Source of the DNA: Rhodanobacter sp. B05
GTDB lineage: Bacteria; Pseudomonadota; Gammaproteobacteria; Xanthomonadales; Rhodanobacteraceae
Assembly (NCBI RefSeq): GCF_002001085.1
Contig: NZ_MUNU01000014.1
Span: 1-64,000, forward strand
DNA: 64,000 nucleotides
Direction of reading: 5' to 3'
Shown here: piece after piece, positions 8,986 to 18,394 of the stretch
How the letters are laid out: each line of letters opens with the position of its first letter
How positions within the stretch are numbered: the stretch's first letter is position 1
The notes under the pieces: generated by a model
What the model saw: only the letters and a program-made list of their open reading frames with translations
Told to the model about the DNA's origin: nothing
The model's database searches: none
Translations under genes and position numbers: made by a program

Positions 8986-9288
8986 ATGAGCTATCAACCG
9001 TCGTATCGTTCGGCGCCAGCGACCAGCAGCCTGGCGGTGGTGAGCCTGGTGTTCGGCATCCTGGCCTGGTGCGTACTGCCGTTCGTCGGCGCGATCGTGG
9101 CGATCATCTGCGGCCATCTGGCGCGTGGCGAAATCCGCCACAGCAGTCCGGACCAGCGCCAGGATGGCGATGGCATGGCGGTCGCCGGCCTGGTGCTTGG
9201 TTACGCGCAACTGGCCTTGTGCGTGCTGGCCATGTTCCTGTTGATCGCCGTATTGTTCTTCGGTTTTGCGATCGCCGGCTGGCATTGA
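8986..9288 (+). CDS. DUF4190-type small membrane protein
   Basis: About 100 residues with two transmembrane helices, each following a soluble piece: LAVVSLVFGILAWCVLPFVG then a conserved charged/Gly stretch (ICGHLARGEIRHSS, DGDGMAVAGLVLGY) then a second helix (LALCVLAMFLLIAVLFFGFA). The pattern 'IxGHxA...G..A..GL.LGY' is what defines DUF4190. Function unknown. ATG at 8986 is preferred over a GTG at 8974 because it begins the tyrosine/proline-rich leader typical of the family. The next gene starts six bases after its stop, suggesting co-transcription. Confidence 0.8.
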   Translation: MSYQPSYRSAPATSSLAVVSLVFGILAWCVLPFVGAIVAIICGHLARGEIRHSSPDQRQDGDGMAVAGLVLGYAQLALCVLAMFLLIAVLFFGFAIAGWH

Positions 9289-9293
9289 TCGAC

Positions 9294-10070
9294 ATGGCGG
9301 GCAAGGCTGGCTCCGTTCCTTTCGATTTCAGCGGTTATCGCGTGCTGGTGGCCGGCGGCAGCCGTGGCATCGGGCGCAGCATCGCGCTCGGGTTCGCGCA
9401 GGCAGGGGCGGCGGTGTCGATCTGCGCGCGTGGCGCGGCGGCGCTGGAAGAGACGCGCCTGGAAATCGCCGCGCACGATGTGGTGGCGCATGCGCAGAGC
9501 TGCGATCTGGCCGAGCCGCAGGCGATCGAGGCCTGGGTCGGCGCGGCGGCGGCCGCGCTGGGCGGCATCGATGTGCTGGTCAACAATGCCAGCGGCTACG
9601 GTTTCGCCGAGGACGACGCGGCGTGGCTGGCCGGCTTCCAGGTCGACCTGATGGCGGCGGTGCGCGCTTCGCGGGCGGCGCTGCCGCAGCTGGCCCGTTC
9701 GGGCCACCCCAGCATCCTGCACACCAGTTCGATCGCGGCGCTGCGCCCGCGCCCGGGCGGACCTTCGTATGGGGCGATCAAGGCAGCGCTGAGTCACTAC
9801 ACCATGTCGCAGGCACAGGCTCTCGCGCCGCAGCGCATCCGCGTCAACGCCATCGCGCCGGGCTCGATCGAGTTTCCCGGCGGCCTGTGGGATCGCTGCC
9901 GCAAGGACGACCCGACGCGCTATGCCGACGTGCTGGCAAGGATTCCGTTCGGCCGCTACGGCACGCCGGAGGAAATCGCCCACGCGGCACTGTTCCTGGC
10001 CTCGCCCTGGGCCGGCTGGATCACCGGGCAGACCCTGGTGGTCGACGGCGGCCAGTTGCTCAATGGCTGA
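9294..10070 (+). CDS. SDR family oxidoreductase
   Basis: Classical short-chain dehydrogenase/reductase, about 258 residues, NAD(P)-dependent; substrate not deducible. The cofactor motif GGSRGIGRS lies near the N-terminus, the NNASGYG structural motif is mid-protein, and the catalytic triad is Ser of HTSSIAAL with Tyr and Lys of SYGAIKAAL. The C-terminal SPWAGWITGQTLVVDGGQLL is typical. The ATG at 9294 is chosen because it starts the domain correctly; the frame is open further upstream through the preceding gene. The stop lies eight bases inside the next gene's start, so the two are coupled. Confidence 0.9.
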   Translation: MAGKAGSVPFDFSGYRVLVAGGSRGIGRSIALGFAQAGAAVSICARGAAALEETRLEIAAHDVVAHAQSCDLAEPQAIEAWVGAAAAALGGIDVLVNNASGYGFAEDDAAWLAGFQVDLMAAVRASRAALPQLARSGHPSILHTSSIAALRPRPGGPSYGAIKAALSHYTMSQAQALAPQRIRVNAIAPGSIEFPGGLWDRCRKDDPTRYADVLARIPFGRYGTPEEIAHAALFLASPWAGWITGQTLVVDGGQLLNG

Positions 10071-10842
10071 GGCGCGTGACCCGCTGGATTCGACCGCGCG
10101 CTTCAGCAGCCGCGTCGACGATTACGTGCGCTACCGGCCCGATTATCCGTCGGCTCTGCTTGGCTGGCTGCAGCGCGAACAGGGCGTGGACAACCGCTGG
10201 CGGGTGGCGGACATCGGTGCCGGCACCGGCATCTCGTCAAAGATGTTTCTCGATGCCGGCTATCGCGTCACCGCCGTGGAGCCGAATGGCCCGATGCGCG
10301 CCGCTGCCGAACAGTGGCTTCGTGGTTACGAAAAATTCGACGCCGTCGATGGCCATGCGGATGCCACCGGCTTGCCCGACGCCAGCGTGGGCCTGGTCAC
10401 CGTGGCACAGGCGTTCCACTGGTTCGACGAAGAGGCGACTCGTCGCGAGTTCGCGCGCATCCTGCGTTCCGGCGGCCTGGCGGCGATCTGGTGGAATTCG
10501 CGCCGACTCACCGGCACGCGCTTCCTCGAAGGCTACGAGGCGCTGCTGCAGCAATTCGGTACCGACTACACCAGCGTGGCCGAGCGCTACGCGGACGATG
10601 CGCGGATGCGTGCGTGGTTCGGTAACGGTTTTCGCGGCAATGCCAGCTTCGAGCACGCTCAGCGGCTGGATTTCGACGCCCTGCGCGGGCGCCTGATGTC
10701 GTCCTCGTATGTGCCGCAAGCCGGCCACCCACAGCACGAGCCGATGCTGCGTGCGCTGCGCGAACTGTTCGACAACTGCGCCGAGCGCGGAACGGTAAGC
10801 TTCGATTACGACACCCGCATCTTCGCCGGAGAGCTGGCCTGA
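10063..10842 (+). CDS. Class I SAM-dependent methyltransferase
   Basis: Methyltransferase type 11-like protein of 259 residues. SAM motif I is VADIGAGTGISSKMFLDAG, with the acidic residue ending the next strand in TAVEPNGPM. The FSSRVDDYVRYRPDYPSALL start and the VTVAQAFHWFDEEATRREFARILRSGG segment are characteristic of a broadly distributed group of small-molecule or lipid methyltransferases (substrate unknown). The ATG at 10063 overlaps the end of the SDR gene by eight bases, and pyrD follows two bases after its stop, so SDR-methyltransferase-pyrD-murB looks like one transcription unit. Confidence 0.85.
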   Translation: MAEARDPLDSTARFSSRVDDYVRYRPDYPSALLGWLQREQGVDNRWRVADIGAGTGISSKMFLDAGYRVTAVEPNGPMRAAAEQWLRGYEKFDAVDGHADATGLPDASVGLVTVAQAFHWFDEEATRREFARILRSGGLAAIWWNSRRLTGTRFLEGYEALLQQFGTDYTSVAERYADDARMRAWFGNGFRGNASFEHAQRLDFDALRGRLMSSSYVPQAGHPQHEPMLRALRELFDNCAERGTVSFDYDTRIFAGELA

Positions 10843-10844
10843 CC

Positions 10845-11885
10845 ATGTACGACTTCCTGCGCCCGCTGCTGTTCAGGCTCGATGCCGAGACCGCCCATCG
10901 GCTCACCCTGTACGGGCTGGGTGTGGCCCAGCGCAGCGGTTTTGCGCACCGGATCGCCAGGCTGCCTGCCGACCTGCCGACCACGGTATTCGGCATCACT
11001 TTCCCGAACCCGGTCGGCCTCGCGGCCGGGCTGGACAAGAATGCCGAACATCTCGATGCGTTGAACGCGCTCGGCTTCGGCTTCATCGAAGTCGGCACGG
11101 TCACGCCGCTGCCGCAGCCGGGCAACGACAAGCCGCGCATGTTCCGGCTACCGTCGCACGAGGCGATCATCAACCGGCTCGGTTTCAACAACGGCGGCGT
11201 CGATGCGCTGGTGCGCAACGTGCAGCAGTCCAGCTACCACGGCGTGCTCGGCATCAACATCGGCAAGAACAAGGACACGCCGAACGAGAAGGCGGTCAAC
11301 GACTACCTGGCCTGCCTGCACAAGGTGTACGACCACGCCACCTACATCACGGTGAACATCTCCTCGCCGAACACCCAGGGCCTGCGCGACCTGCAGCAGG
11401 AGGCGACGCTGTACAAATTCATTTCAGTACTGCGCGCGGCGCAGGAGCGGCTGGGTTCGCAGGCCGGGCGGCGCAAGCCGATGCTGCTGAAGATCGCGCC
11501 GGATCTCGGCGAAGGCGAGCTCGACGCGATCGCCGAAGTGTTGCTGCGCACCGGCATCGACGGCGTGATCTGCAGCAACACCACGATCGACCACACCGCC
11601 GTGGCCGACGATCCGCATGGCGGCGAGACCGGCGGCCTGTCCGGCAAGCCGTTGTTCGAACGCTCCACCGCCGTGCTCGCCGGCATGCACAAGCGCTTGC
11701 AGGGGCGCATCCCGTTGATCGGCGTGGGCGGCATCCTCGATGGCAGCGACGCGGCCGAAAAGATGGACGCAGGCGCCTCGCTGGTGCAGATCTACTCGGG
11801 GCTGATCTATCGTGGCCCGCACCTGGTCGCCGAATGCGTCAATGAAATCCGCCGCCAGCGCGATGAGGCCGGCCATGTCGGTTGA
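10845..11885 (+). CDS. pyrD: Dihydroorotate dehydrogenase (quinone), class 2
   Basis: Fourth step of pyrimidine synthesis: oxidises dihydroorotate to orotate using FMN and passes electrons to membrane quinone. The 346-residue product has the N-terminal amphipathic helix of class 2 enzymes (MYDFLRPLLFRLDAETAH), the FMN-binding segments GLAAGLDKNAEHLDAL and VGTVTPLPQPGNDKPR, the catalytic serine in NISSPNTQGLR, and the C-terminal phosphate-binding GVGGI and YSGLIYRGP. It overlaps murB by 11 bases in this reading. Confidence 0.96.
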   Translation: MYDFLRPLLFRLDAETAHRLTLYGLGVAQRSGFAHRIARLPADLPTTVFGITFPNPVGLAAGLDKNAEHLDALNALGFGFIEVGTVTPLPQPGNDKPRMFRLPSHEAIINRLGFNNGGVDALVRNVQQSSYHGVLGINIGKNKDTPNEKAVNDYLACLHKVYDHATYITVNISSPNTQGLRDLQQEATLYKFISVLRAAQERLGSQAGRRKPMLLKIAPDLGEGELDAIAEVLLRTGIDGVICSNTTIDHTAVADDPHGGETGGLSGKPLFERSTAVLAGMHKRLQGRIPLIGVGGILDGSDAAEKMDAGASLVQIYSGLIYRGPHLVAECVNEIRRQRDEAGHVG

Positions 11886-12924
11886 GCGGGTGGACATGGG
11901 CGGCTACACGCTGATCGAGCACGCCTCGCTGGCCAGGCTGAATACCCTGCGCGTCGACGCCCGGGCGAACCTGCTGGCGGATATCCGCGATGCGGCCAAG
12001 TTGCCCGAGCTGCTGGATTTCCCCGCCGTGCGCCAGGGTCGCCTGCTGGTGCTGGGCGAGGGCAGCAACGTGCTGTTCACCGGCGACTTCGACGGCACCG
12101 TGCTGCTGATGTCGACCCGCGGCGTGCAGGTGGAAAGCGATGGCGACAGCGCACGCATCGCGGTCGCCGCCGGCGAACGCTGGGACGACTTCGTGCGCTG
12201 GACGCTGGGGCAGGGCTACGCCGGGCTGGAAAACCTGATCCTGATTCCCGGCACCGTAGGCGCCGCACCGATCCAGAACATCGGCGCCTACGGCTGCGAG
12301 GTGGCCGAGTTCATCGAAAGTGTGGAAGCGTGGGATATTCGCGAACGCCGCGTGGTGACGCTCGATCATGCGACCTGCGCATTCGCCTATCGCGACTCGC
12401 TGTTCAAGCACCAACCCGGCCGCTACATCGTCACCGCCGTGCGCTTCGTGCTGCCGCGCAGCCGCCCGTTGCGCACCGACTACGCCGGCATCGCCGAGCA
12501 ACTGGCCAGGATGGGCGTGGACAAGCCTGCACCCTTCCATGTGGCCGAAGCGGTGGTGCACCTGCGCACCAGCAAGCTGCCCGACCCGGCGGTGATCGGC
12601 AACGCCGGCAGCTTCTTCAAGAATCCGATCATCGATGCCGCGCTGGCCGATGCGTTGCAGCAGGCGCATCCGGGCTTGCCTGCCTGGCCGCAGCCCGGTG
12701 GCCGCTGCAAGATTTCCGCCGCATGGATGATCGAGGCGGCCGGCTTCAAGGGCCTGCGCGAAGGCGATGCCGGCATCTCCAACCGGCACGCGCTGGTGCT
12801 GGTCAACCACGGCAGCGCCAGCGGTCCGCAACTGTGGGCGTTGGCGCAGCGGGTGATGACCGGTGTGCACGACCGGTTCGGCGTGCAGCTCGAACCCGAA
12901 CCCGTGGTGATCGCCGCGGGCTGA
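11875..12924 (+). CDS. murB: UDP-N-acetylmuramate dehydrogenase MurB
   Basis: Reduces UDP-GlcNAc-enolpyruvate to UDP-MurNAc in peptidoglycan precursor synthesis, using FAD and NADPH. The product is about 349 residues, the length of type I (E. coli-like) MurB. It has the N-terminal NTLRVDARA motif, GEGSNVL and GTVGAAPIQNIGAYG for FAD binding, the YRDSLFK segment with the conserved Tyr/Ser, the proton-donor serine in NAGSFFKNP, and a C-terminal glutamate (LEPEPVVI). Starts at 11863, 11875 and 11896 are all in frame; 11875 is a compromise that overlaps the pyrD stop. Confidence 0.94.
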   Translation: MSVERVDMGGYTLIEHASLARLNTLRVDARANLLADIRDAAKLPELLDFPAVRQGRLLVLGEGSNVLFTGDFDGTVLLMSTRGVQVESDGDSARIAVAAGERWDDFVRWTLGQGYAGLENLILIPGTVGAAPIQNIGAYGCEVAEFIESVEAWDIRERRVVTLDHATCAFAYRDSLFKHQPGRYIVTAVRFVLPRSRPLRTDYAGIAEQLARMGVDKPAPFHVAEAVVHLRTSKLPDPAVIGNAGSFFKNPIIDAALADALQQAHPGLPAWPQPGGRCKISAAWMIEAAGFKGLREGDAGISNRHALVLVNHGSASGPQLWALAQRVMTGVHDRFGVQLEPEPVVIAAG

Positions 12925-12980
12925 ACCAGGGGCGACACGGGCCTTCAGTCGGCGATTCGGCCTGCACCGATCAGACCCGC

Positions 12981-13015
12981 CCGTTTTTTTACGATATCTA
13001 TATGGCGTGGCGGTT
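12981..13015 (+). promoter_or_regulatory. Candidate kdp promoter region
   Basis: A seven-T run followed by TACGATATCTATATGGCG is the only AT-rich patch between murB and the kdp genes. TATCTA or TATATG could serve as a -10 hexamer. In enterobacteria KdpE binds a T-rich site at this position relative to kdp; I cannot show that here. Confidence 0.3.
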
Positions 13016-13082
13016 TTCCGCTACCCCGTTGTTATGCGCCGCTGCCCAGAATGCCCGCCGTCGCCATGACGGAGTCGGAGCC

Positions 13083-13172
13083 TTGGACCTCATCTATCTG
13101 CTGCTGATTGCCGCGCTGGTCGCCGCAACGGTCGGCTTCGTATTCGTCTGCGATCGCCTGGGCCGGCACTGA
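13083..13172 (+). CDS. 29-residue membrane peptide ahead of kdpF
   Basis: A tiny reading frame starting at TTG encodes one transmembrane helix (MDLIYLLLIAALVAATVGFV) ending in a short cytoplasmic tail with CDRLGRH. A GGAG-containing stretch (GACGGAGTCGGAGCC) sits just upstream. Similar one-helix peptides ending in a C-(D/E)-R-L motif occur immediately before kdpF in other proteobacterial kdp operons, as I recall, so I take it to be real. It may be an extra small subunit or stabiliser of the Kdp complex; that is inference. Too small for most gene callers. Confidence 0.55.
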   Translation: MDLIYLLLIAALVAATVGFVFVCDRLGRH

Positions 13173-13212
13173 TCGCCCTTTGCCCCGGCGCCACCTTCTG
13201 ACGGATATCGGC

Positions 13213-13305
13213 ATGACTTTCATCTACGGACTTGCCATTGCGGTGGCCGTGCTGCTCGCGGTCTATCTGTGCGTGGCCCTGCTCAAACCGGAGTGGTTCG
13301 AATGA
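13213..13305 (+). CDS. kdpF: K(+)-transporting ATPase subunit KdpF
   Basis: A 30-residue single-helix peptide (MTFIYGLAIAVAVLLAVYLC, then VALLKPEWFE). The ALLKPEWF ending is the conserved KdpF C-terminus. KdpF stabilises the KdpABC complex in the inner membrane. Its TGA overlaps the kdpA ATG (ATGA), so translation is coupled, as is usual for kdpFA. Confidence 0.9.
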   Translation: MTFIYGLAIAVAVLLAVYLCVALLKPEWFE

Positions 13306-15101
13306 CCGCCAACGACTATCTGCAGATCGGCCTGTACCTGGCCGTGTTGCTGCTGCTGGTGAAGCCGCTGGGCGCCTACATGGCGCTGGTCTTCGCTGAT
13401 ACGCCCAATCGGGTCACCCGCGCGGGCGGCGGCATCGAGCGTGGCATCTATCGGCTGTGCGGCATCCAGGCAGACGAGGACATGGGCTGGCGTCGCTATG
13501 CCGGCGCGATGCTGCTGTTCAACGTGTCGGGACTGCTGGTGGTGTACGCGCTGCAGCGCCTGCAGCTGTGGTTGCCGCTGAATCCGCAGCACTTCGGTGC
13601 GGTGTCGGCGGATTCGGCGATGAATACCGCGATCAGCTTCGCCACCAACACGAACTGGCAGGGTTACGGCGGCGAGTCGACGATGAGCTACCTGACCCAG
13701 ATGCTGGGGCTGGCGGTGCAGAACTTCCTGTCCGCCGCCACCGGCATCGCGGTGCTGATCGCGGTGATCCGCGGCTTCAGTCGGCGTAGCGCCAGCGGGC
13801 TGGGAAACTTCTGGGTAGACCTGACCCGCAGCACGCTGTACCTGCTGCTGCCGTTGTCGCTGCTGATGACCCTGCTGCTGGTGTCGCAGGGCGTGGTGCA
13901 GAACTTCAGGCCCTACCTCGACGTGCCGGTGGTGCAGACCGCCACGGTCAGCGAGCCGGTGATGGATGCGGCGGGTAACCCGGAAAAAGACGCGGCCGGC
14001 AACGCGGTGATGAAGCCGGTTCGGGTCAGCACGCAGACCCTGCCGATGGGGCCGGCGGCCTCGCAGATCGCGATCAAGCAGCTGGGCACCAACGGTGGCG
14101 GCTTCTTCAACGTGAACTCGGCGCACCCGTTCGAGAATCCCACGCCGCTGAGCGACTTCCTCGAGCTGCTGGCGATCCTGCTGATCCCGGCATCGCTGTG
14201 CTACACGTTCGGCGCGATGGTCGGCGACCGGCGCCAGGGCTGGTCGCTGCTGGCGGTGATGCTGGTGATCTTCATCCCGCTGCTGCTGGCCTGCACGGCG
14301 GCCGAGCAGGCGGGCAATCCGTTGCTGACCCAGCTGGGCGTCGACCAGCACGCCTCGGCGCTGCAGGCCGGCGGCAACATGGAAGGCAAGGAGACCCGCT
14401 TCGGCATCGTCGATTCCACGCTGTGGGCGACCGCCACGACCGCCGCCTCGAACGGCTCGGTGAATGCGATGCACGACTCGTTCACGCCGCTCGGCGGGCT
14501 CGTGCCCATGTGGCTGATCCAGCTCGGCGAAGTGATCTTCGGCGGGGTCGGTTCGGGCCTGTACGGGATGCTCGCGTTCGCCGTGGTCGCGGTGTTCATC
14601 GCCGGCTTGATGGTGGGCCGCACGCCGGAATACCTGGGCAAGAAGATCGAGGCCTACGAGATGAAGATGGCCAGCCTCGCCGTGCTGATTCCCTGTGCGC
14701 TGGTGGTGATCGGCACCGCTATCGCGGTGATGGTGCCGGCCGGCGCGGCGGGCGTGGCCAATCCGGGGGCGCACGGTTTCAGCGAGATGCTGTACGCGGT
14801 GAGCTCGGCCTCCAACAACAACGGCAGCGCGTTTGCCGGCTTGTCCGCCAACACGCCGTTCTGGAACGTGCTGCTGGGCGTGTGCATGTTCCTGGCGCGC
14901 TATCCGCTGATCGTGGCGATGCTGGCGATGGCCGGTGCGCTCGCCGCCAAGCGCCACGTGCCCGAATCGGCTGGCACGCTGCCCACGCACACGCCGCTGT
15001 TCGTCACCCTGCTGGCCTGCGTGGTGATCGTGGTGGGTGCGCTCACCTTCCTGCCGGCGCTGGCGCTGGGTCCAATCGTCGAATCTCTTTCGGGGCACTG
15101 A
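13302..15101 (+). CDS. kdpA: K(+)-transporting ATPase subunit KdpA
   Basis: Potassium-channel-like subunit of the high-affinity KdpFABC pump. The 599-residue product has about ten transmembrane helices and the selectivity-filter-like loops of the KdpA family, for example TNTNWQGYGGESTMSY, LGTNGGGFFNVNSAHPFENP and SSASNNNGSAFAGLSANTPF. The ATG at 13302 overlapping the kdpF stop is the natural start; an in-frame ATG-like start 33 bases upstream lies inside kdpF. kdpB follows after three bases. Confidence 0.96.
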   Translation: MTANDYLQIGLYLAVLLLLVKPLGAYMALVFADTPNRVTRAGGGIERGIYRLCGIQADEDMGWRRYAGAMLLFNVSGLLVVYALQRLQLWLPLNPQHFGAVSADSAMNTAISFATNTNWQGYGGESTMSYLTQMLGLAVQNFLSAATGIAVLIAVIRGFSRRSASGLGNFWVDLTRSTLYLLLPLSLLMTLLLVSQGVVQNFRPYLDVPVVQTATVSEPVMDAAGNPEKDAAGNAVMKPVRVSTQTLPMGPAASQIAIKQLGTNGGGFFNVNSAHPFENPTPLSDFLELLAILLIPASLCYTFGAMVGDRRQGWSLLAVMLVIFIPLLLACTAAEQAGNPLLTQLGVDQHASALQAGGNMEGKETRFGIVDSTLWATATTAASNGSVNAMHDSFTPLGGLVPMWLIQLGEVIFGGVGSGLYGMLAFAVVAVFIAGLMVGRTPEYLGKKIEAYEMKMASLAVLIPCALVVIGTAIAVMVPAGAAGVANPGAHGFSEMLYAVSSASNNNGSAFAGLSANTPFWNVLLGVCMFLARYPLIVAMLAMAGALAAKRHVPESAGTLPTHTPLFVTLLACVVIVVGALTFLPALALGPIVESLSGH

Positions 15102-15104
15102 TCA

Positions 15105-17177
15105 ATGACTTCGCATACGCAAACGACGAGCCAGTTCAACCGGGAGCTGGTGCTGGCCGCCGTCGCCGATTCATTCCGCAAGTTTTCGCCGCGGCTGCAG
15201 TTCCGCAACCCGGTGATGTTCGTGGTGTTCGTCTGCAACGTGTTGACCACGGCGCTGTGGGCGCAGGCGCTCGCCGGACATGGCGAGGCGCCGACCGGCT
15301 TCATCTTCTGGGTCAGCCTGTGGTTGTGGTTCACCTTGTTGTTCGCGAATTTCGCGGAGGCATTGGCGGAAGGTCGCGGCAAGGCGCAAGCCGACGCGTT
15401 GCGCAGCTCGCGCAAGGACGTGATGGCCAAGAAGCTGGCCACCGCCGCCCGCGATGCGGCGATCGTCTTCGTGCCGTCAAGTGAACTGCGCAGCGGTCAC
15501 CACGTGCTGGTCGAGGCAGGCGAACAACTGCCCGGCGACGGCGAGGTGGTGATCGGTGCGGCCAGCGTGGACGAGAGCGCGATCACCGGCGAATCCGCAC
15601 CGGTGATCCGCGAATCCGGCGGCGATCGCAGCGCGGTCACCGGTGGCACCCGCGTGCTGTCGGACTGGCTGGTGGTGCGCATCACCAGCAATCCGGGCGA
15701 GAGCTTCCTCGACCGCATGATCGCGATGGTGGAAGGCTCGAAGCGGCGCAAGACGCCGAACGAGATCGCGCTGACGATCCTGCTCGCCAAGTTCACCCTG
15801 ATCTTCCTGCTGGCCTGCGCCACCTTGCTGCCGTATTCGATCTACAGCGTGCAGGCGGCAGGCGGCGGCCATCCGATCACGCTGACCGTGCTGGTCGCGC
15901 TGCTGGTGTGTCTGATCCCGACCACGATCGGCGCGCTGCTGTCGGCGATCGGCATTGCCGGCATGGACCGGATGATCCGCGCCAACGTGATCGCCACCTC
16001 CGGCCGCGCGGTGGAGGCCGCCGGCGACGTCGACGTGCTGCTGCTGGACAAGACCGGCACGATCACCCTGGGCAACCGCCAGGCGGTGGCATTCCAGCCC
16101 GCCTCGGGGGTGGACGAACGGGTGCTGGCCGAGGCCGCGCAGCTGGCATCGCTGGCCGACGAGACGCCCGAAGGGCGCAGCGTGATCGTGCTGGCAGGCG
16201 AGCGCTACGGCCTGCGGGAACGCCGGCTGGCCGAGGGGGAGGCGCAGTTCGTGCCGTTCACCGCGCAAACCCGCATGAGCGGCGTGGATCTGGGCGAGCG
16301 GCATATCCGCAAGGGCGCACTGGACGCGGTGGAGAAATACCTGCAGGCGCAGGGCAGCCAGCTGCCGCTGTCGGTGCGACGCATTGCCGAGGAGATCGCG
16401 CGGCGCGGCGCCACGCCGCTGATCGTCACCGAGGGCTCGATCGCGCTCGGCGTGATCGAGTTGAAGGACATCGTCAAGAGCGGCATCAAGGAGCGCTTCG
16501 CCGAGATGCGCAAGATGGGCATCAAGACCATCATGATCACCGGCGACAACCCGCTCACCGCTGCCGCCATTGCAGCGGAGGCCGGTGTCGACGATTTCCT
16601 CGCCGAGGCCACGCCCGAAGCCAAGCTCAAGCTGATCCGCGACATCCAGGCCGAGAACCGGCTGGTCGCGATGTGCGGCGACGGCACCAACGATGCGCCG
16701 GCGCTGGCCCAGGCCGACGTGGCGGTGGCGATGAACACCGGCACGCAGGCGGCGAAAGAGGCCGGCAACATGGTCGACCTCGATTCCAACCCGACCAAGC
16801 TGATCGAGGTGGTCGAGATCGGCAAGCAGATGCTGATCACCCGTGGCGCGCTGACCACGTTCTCGATCGCCAACGATATCGCCAAGTACTTCGCGATCAT
16901 TCCGGCCGCGTTCGCGACCACCTACCCGGCGCTCAACACGCTCAACGTGATGCATCTGGCGACGCCGCAGAGCGCGATCCTGTCGGCGGTGATCTTCAAC
17001 GCGCTGATCATCATCTTCCTGATCCCGCTGGCACTGAAGGGCGTGAAGTACCGCGCACTCGGCGCCGGCGCGTTGCTGCGCCGCAACCTGCTGGTGTACG
17101 GGCTCGGCGGCATCGTGGTGCCGTTCCTCGGCATCAAGCTCATCGACATGTTGCTGGTGCTGTGCGGACTGGCCTGA
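15105..17177 (+). CDS. kdpB: K(+)-transporting ATPase ATP-binding subunit KdpB
   Basis: P-type ATPase subunit that energises potassium uptake. The 690-residue product is full length. The phosphorylated aspartate is D315 in [13 protein letters not shown]; the actuator-domain [10 protein letters not shown], the phosphatase-domain [14 protein letters not shown] and the hinge [17 protein letters not shown] are all intact. The next gene is not kdpC as in most kdp operons: a palindromic repeat, a 70-codon gene and a porin gene come first. Confidence 0.97.
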   Translation: MTSHTQTTSQFNRELVLAAVADSFRKFSPRLQFRNPVMFVVFVCNVLTTALWAQALAGHGEAPTGFIFWVSLWLWFTLLFANFAEALAEGRGKAQADALRSSRKDVMAKKLATAARDAAIVFVPSSELRSGHHVLVEAGEQLPGDGEVVIGAASVDESAITGESAPVIRESGGDRSAVTGGTRVLSDWLVVRITSNPGESFLDRMIAMVEGSKRRKTPNEIALTILLAKFTLIFLLACATLLPYSIYSVQAAGGGHPITLTVLVALLVCLIPTTIGALLSAIGIAGMDRMIRANVIATSGRAVEAAGDVDVLLLDKTGTITLGNRQAVAFQPASGVDERVLAEAAQLASLADETPEGRSVIVLAGERYGLRERRLAEGEAQFVPFTAQTRMSGVDLGERHIRKGALDAVEKYLQAQGSQLPLSVRRIAEEIARRGATPLIVTEGSIALGVIELKDIVKSGIKERFAEMRKMGIKTIMITGDNPLTAAAIAAEAGVDDFLAEATPEAKLKLIRDIQAENRLVAMCGDGTNDAPALAQADVAVAMNTGTQAAKEAGNMVDLDSNPTKLIEVVEIGKQMLITRGALTTFSIANDIAKYFAIIPAAFATTYPALNTLNVMHLATPQSAILSAVIFNALIIIFLIPLALKGVKYRALGAGALLRRNLLVYGLGGIVVPFLGIKLIDMLLVLCGLA

Positions 17178-17184
17178 TTTTTTT

Positions 17185-17275
17185 GCTCGTCATTCCGGCG
17201 AAGGCCGGAATCGCTTTTCGGCAGCCTCGTGCATCACGGAATGTGGGTCCTGGCCCCGCTGGGATGACGGTTTCT
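17185..17275. repeat. TCATTCCGGC-type palindromic repeat between kdpB and the 70-codon gene
   Basis: The first 31 bases (GCTCGTCATTCCGGCGAAGG, continuing CCGGAATCGCT) contain a CCGGCGAAGGCCGG stem-loop. They match exactly, in inverse orientation, a second copy at 30598-30628. The far end, CTGGGATGACGG near 17260-17271, matches the usual opposite terminus of this dispersed repeat type. It could be an mRNA-processing or attenuation point inside the kdp transcript. Confidence 0.7.
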
Positions 17276-17292
17276 CTTCATGGAGTCATGTC

Positions 17293-17505
17293 ATGCAAAC
17301 GCTGAAAGTATCCGTATCGCTGCCCGACGCCACCCATCCCGACATCGAGCTGCGCCTGTCGGCCAACGACTCCGACTGCGACGTGGTGATCGCACTGCCG
17401 CTTGCCCAGCGCAGCAAACCGGTGGTCGTCGCCGAGACCAGTTTCAACGATGCCGCAAGCGCTGCCGATGACGAATACGTGCTCGGCGGTTACGCCGGCA
17501 TCTGA
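17293..17505 (+). CDS. 70-residue hypothetical protein inside the kdp operon
   Basis: Unrecognised soluble protein of 70 residues (MQTLKVSVSLPDATHPDIEL onward) with alternating hydrophobic residues suggesting beta strands, and an acidic C-terminus (DEYVLGGYAGI). It has no signal peptide. It is flanked upstream by a repeat and downstream, 65 bases on, by the porin gene; codon use is like that of its neighbours. Position inside the kdp operon suggests co-expression with the pump. No function can be assigned. Confidence 0.5.
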   Translation: MQTLKVSVSLPDATHPDIELRLSANDSDCDVVIALPLAQRSKPVVVAETSFNDAASAADDEYVLGGYAGI

Positions 17506-17570
17506 AGTTGCTATCTCGATCCCCTTGATATGCGTCGCCTGCGACAGGCAGCGACGCCGGAGTTATCGCA

Positions 17571-18383
17571 ATGAAGTTGCGTTCCATCGCTGCCGCGGCA
17601 GCTTTCCTCTCCATCGGTTGCGTTGCCATTGTTCATGCCGACGACGCACCGGCCAGCCCGGTCACCGGCAATGTTGCCGTGACCTCCGACTACATGTTCC
17701 GCGGCCTCACCCAGACCTGGGGTCGCCCGGCGATCCAGGGCGGTGCCGACTACGCCAATCCGAACGGTTTCGCCGCCGGCTTCTGGGGTTCCAGCATCAG
17801 CGAGCGCAGCTATCCGGGCGGCGCGATGGAACTGGATCTTTATGCCAGCTACGGTCAGTCGATCAACAGCGACTGGTCGTGGCGCGTCGGCGTCTATGGC
17901 TATGTCTATCCCGGCGCCAATCTCGACCGGGCCGGGCTGGCATCGCGCTCGCTCAATACGGTCGAGGCCAACGCCGCGTTGACCTGGAAACAGTTCACGC
18001 TGAAGTACAACCAATCGCTCACCGACTACTTCGGCGTGGACACTGAGCAGGGCTATCGCGGCGATTCCAGAGGCACCGGTTATCTGCAACTGGACGCCGC
18101 GTTCCCATTGAGCACTGCATGGAGCCTGGCGCTGCATGCCGGCCACACGCACTACACCACCATCCTGGTCACGCCGCTGGCCAGTGGCGCACGCGACCCC
18201 GGCTACAGCGATTTCGGCGCCACGCTGAAATACCAGCTCGCCACGCACTGGTCGCTGAGTGCGGGTCTTACCCATGCCACCAATGCGGATTTCTACCGCC
18301 GCACTTCCAGCTTCCTCGACGCAGGTGACACGCGCAATGTTGGCGGTTCGCGCGGCTTCGTGATGCTGCAAGGAAGTTTCTGA
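17571..18383 (+). CDS. TorF family putative outer-membrane porin
   Basis: The 270-residue product begins with a signal peptide ([20 protein letters not shown], cleavage after HAD or nearby) and continues as a beta-barrel: [25 protein letters not shown] is the defining start of the TIGR02001/TorF family. It ends with aromatic residues (GFVMLQGSF), as in outer-membrane barrels. A Shine-Dalgarno GGAG lies about nine bases before the ATG. The gene is set between kdpB and kdpC, with only 11 bases to the kdpC start, so it should be co-transcribed. It might let K+ reach the pump across the outer membrane; that is inference from position. Confidence 0.85.
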   Translation: MKLRSIAAAAAFLSIGCVAIVHADDAPASPVTGNVAVTSDYMFRGLTQTWGRPAIQGGADYANPNGFAAGFWGSSISERSYPGGAMELDLYASYGQSINSDWSWRVGVYGYVYPGANLDRAGLASRSLNTVEANAALTWKQFTLKYNQSLTDYFGVDTEQGYRGDSRGTGYLQLDAAFPLSTAWSLALHAGHTHYTTILVTPLASGARDPGYSDFGATLKYQLATHWSLSAGLTHATNADFYRRTSSFLDAGDTRNVGGSRGFVMLQGSF

Positions 18384-18394
18384 GGAGTATTCCC

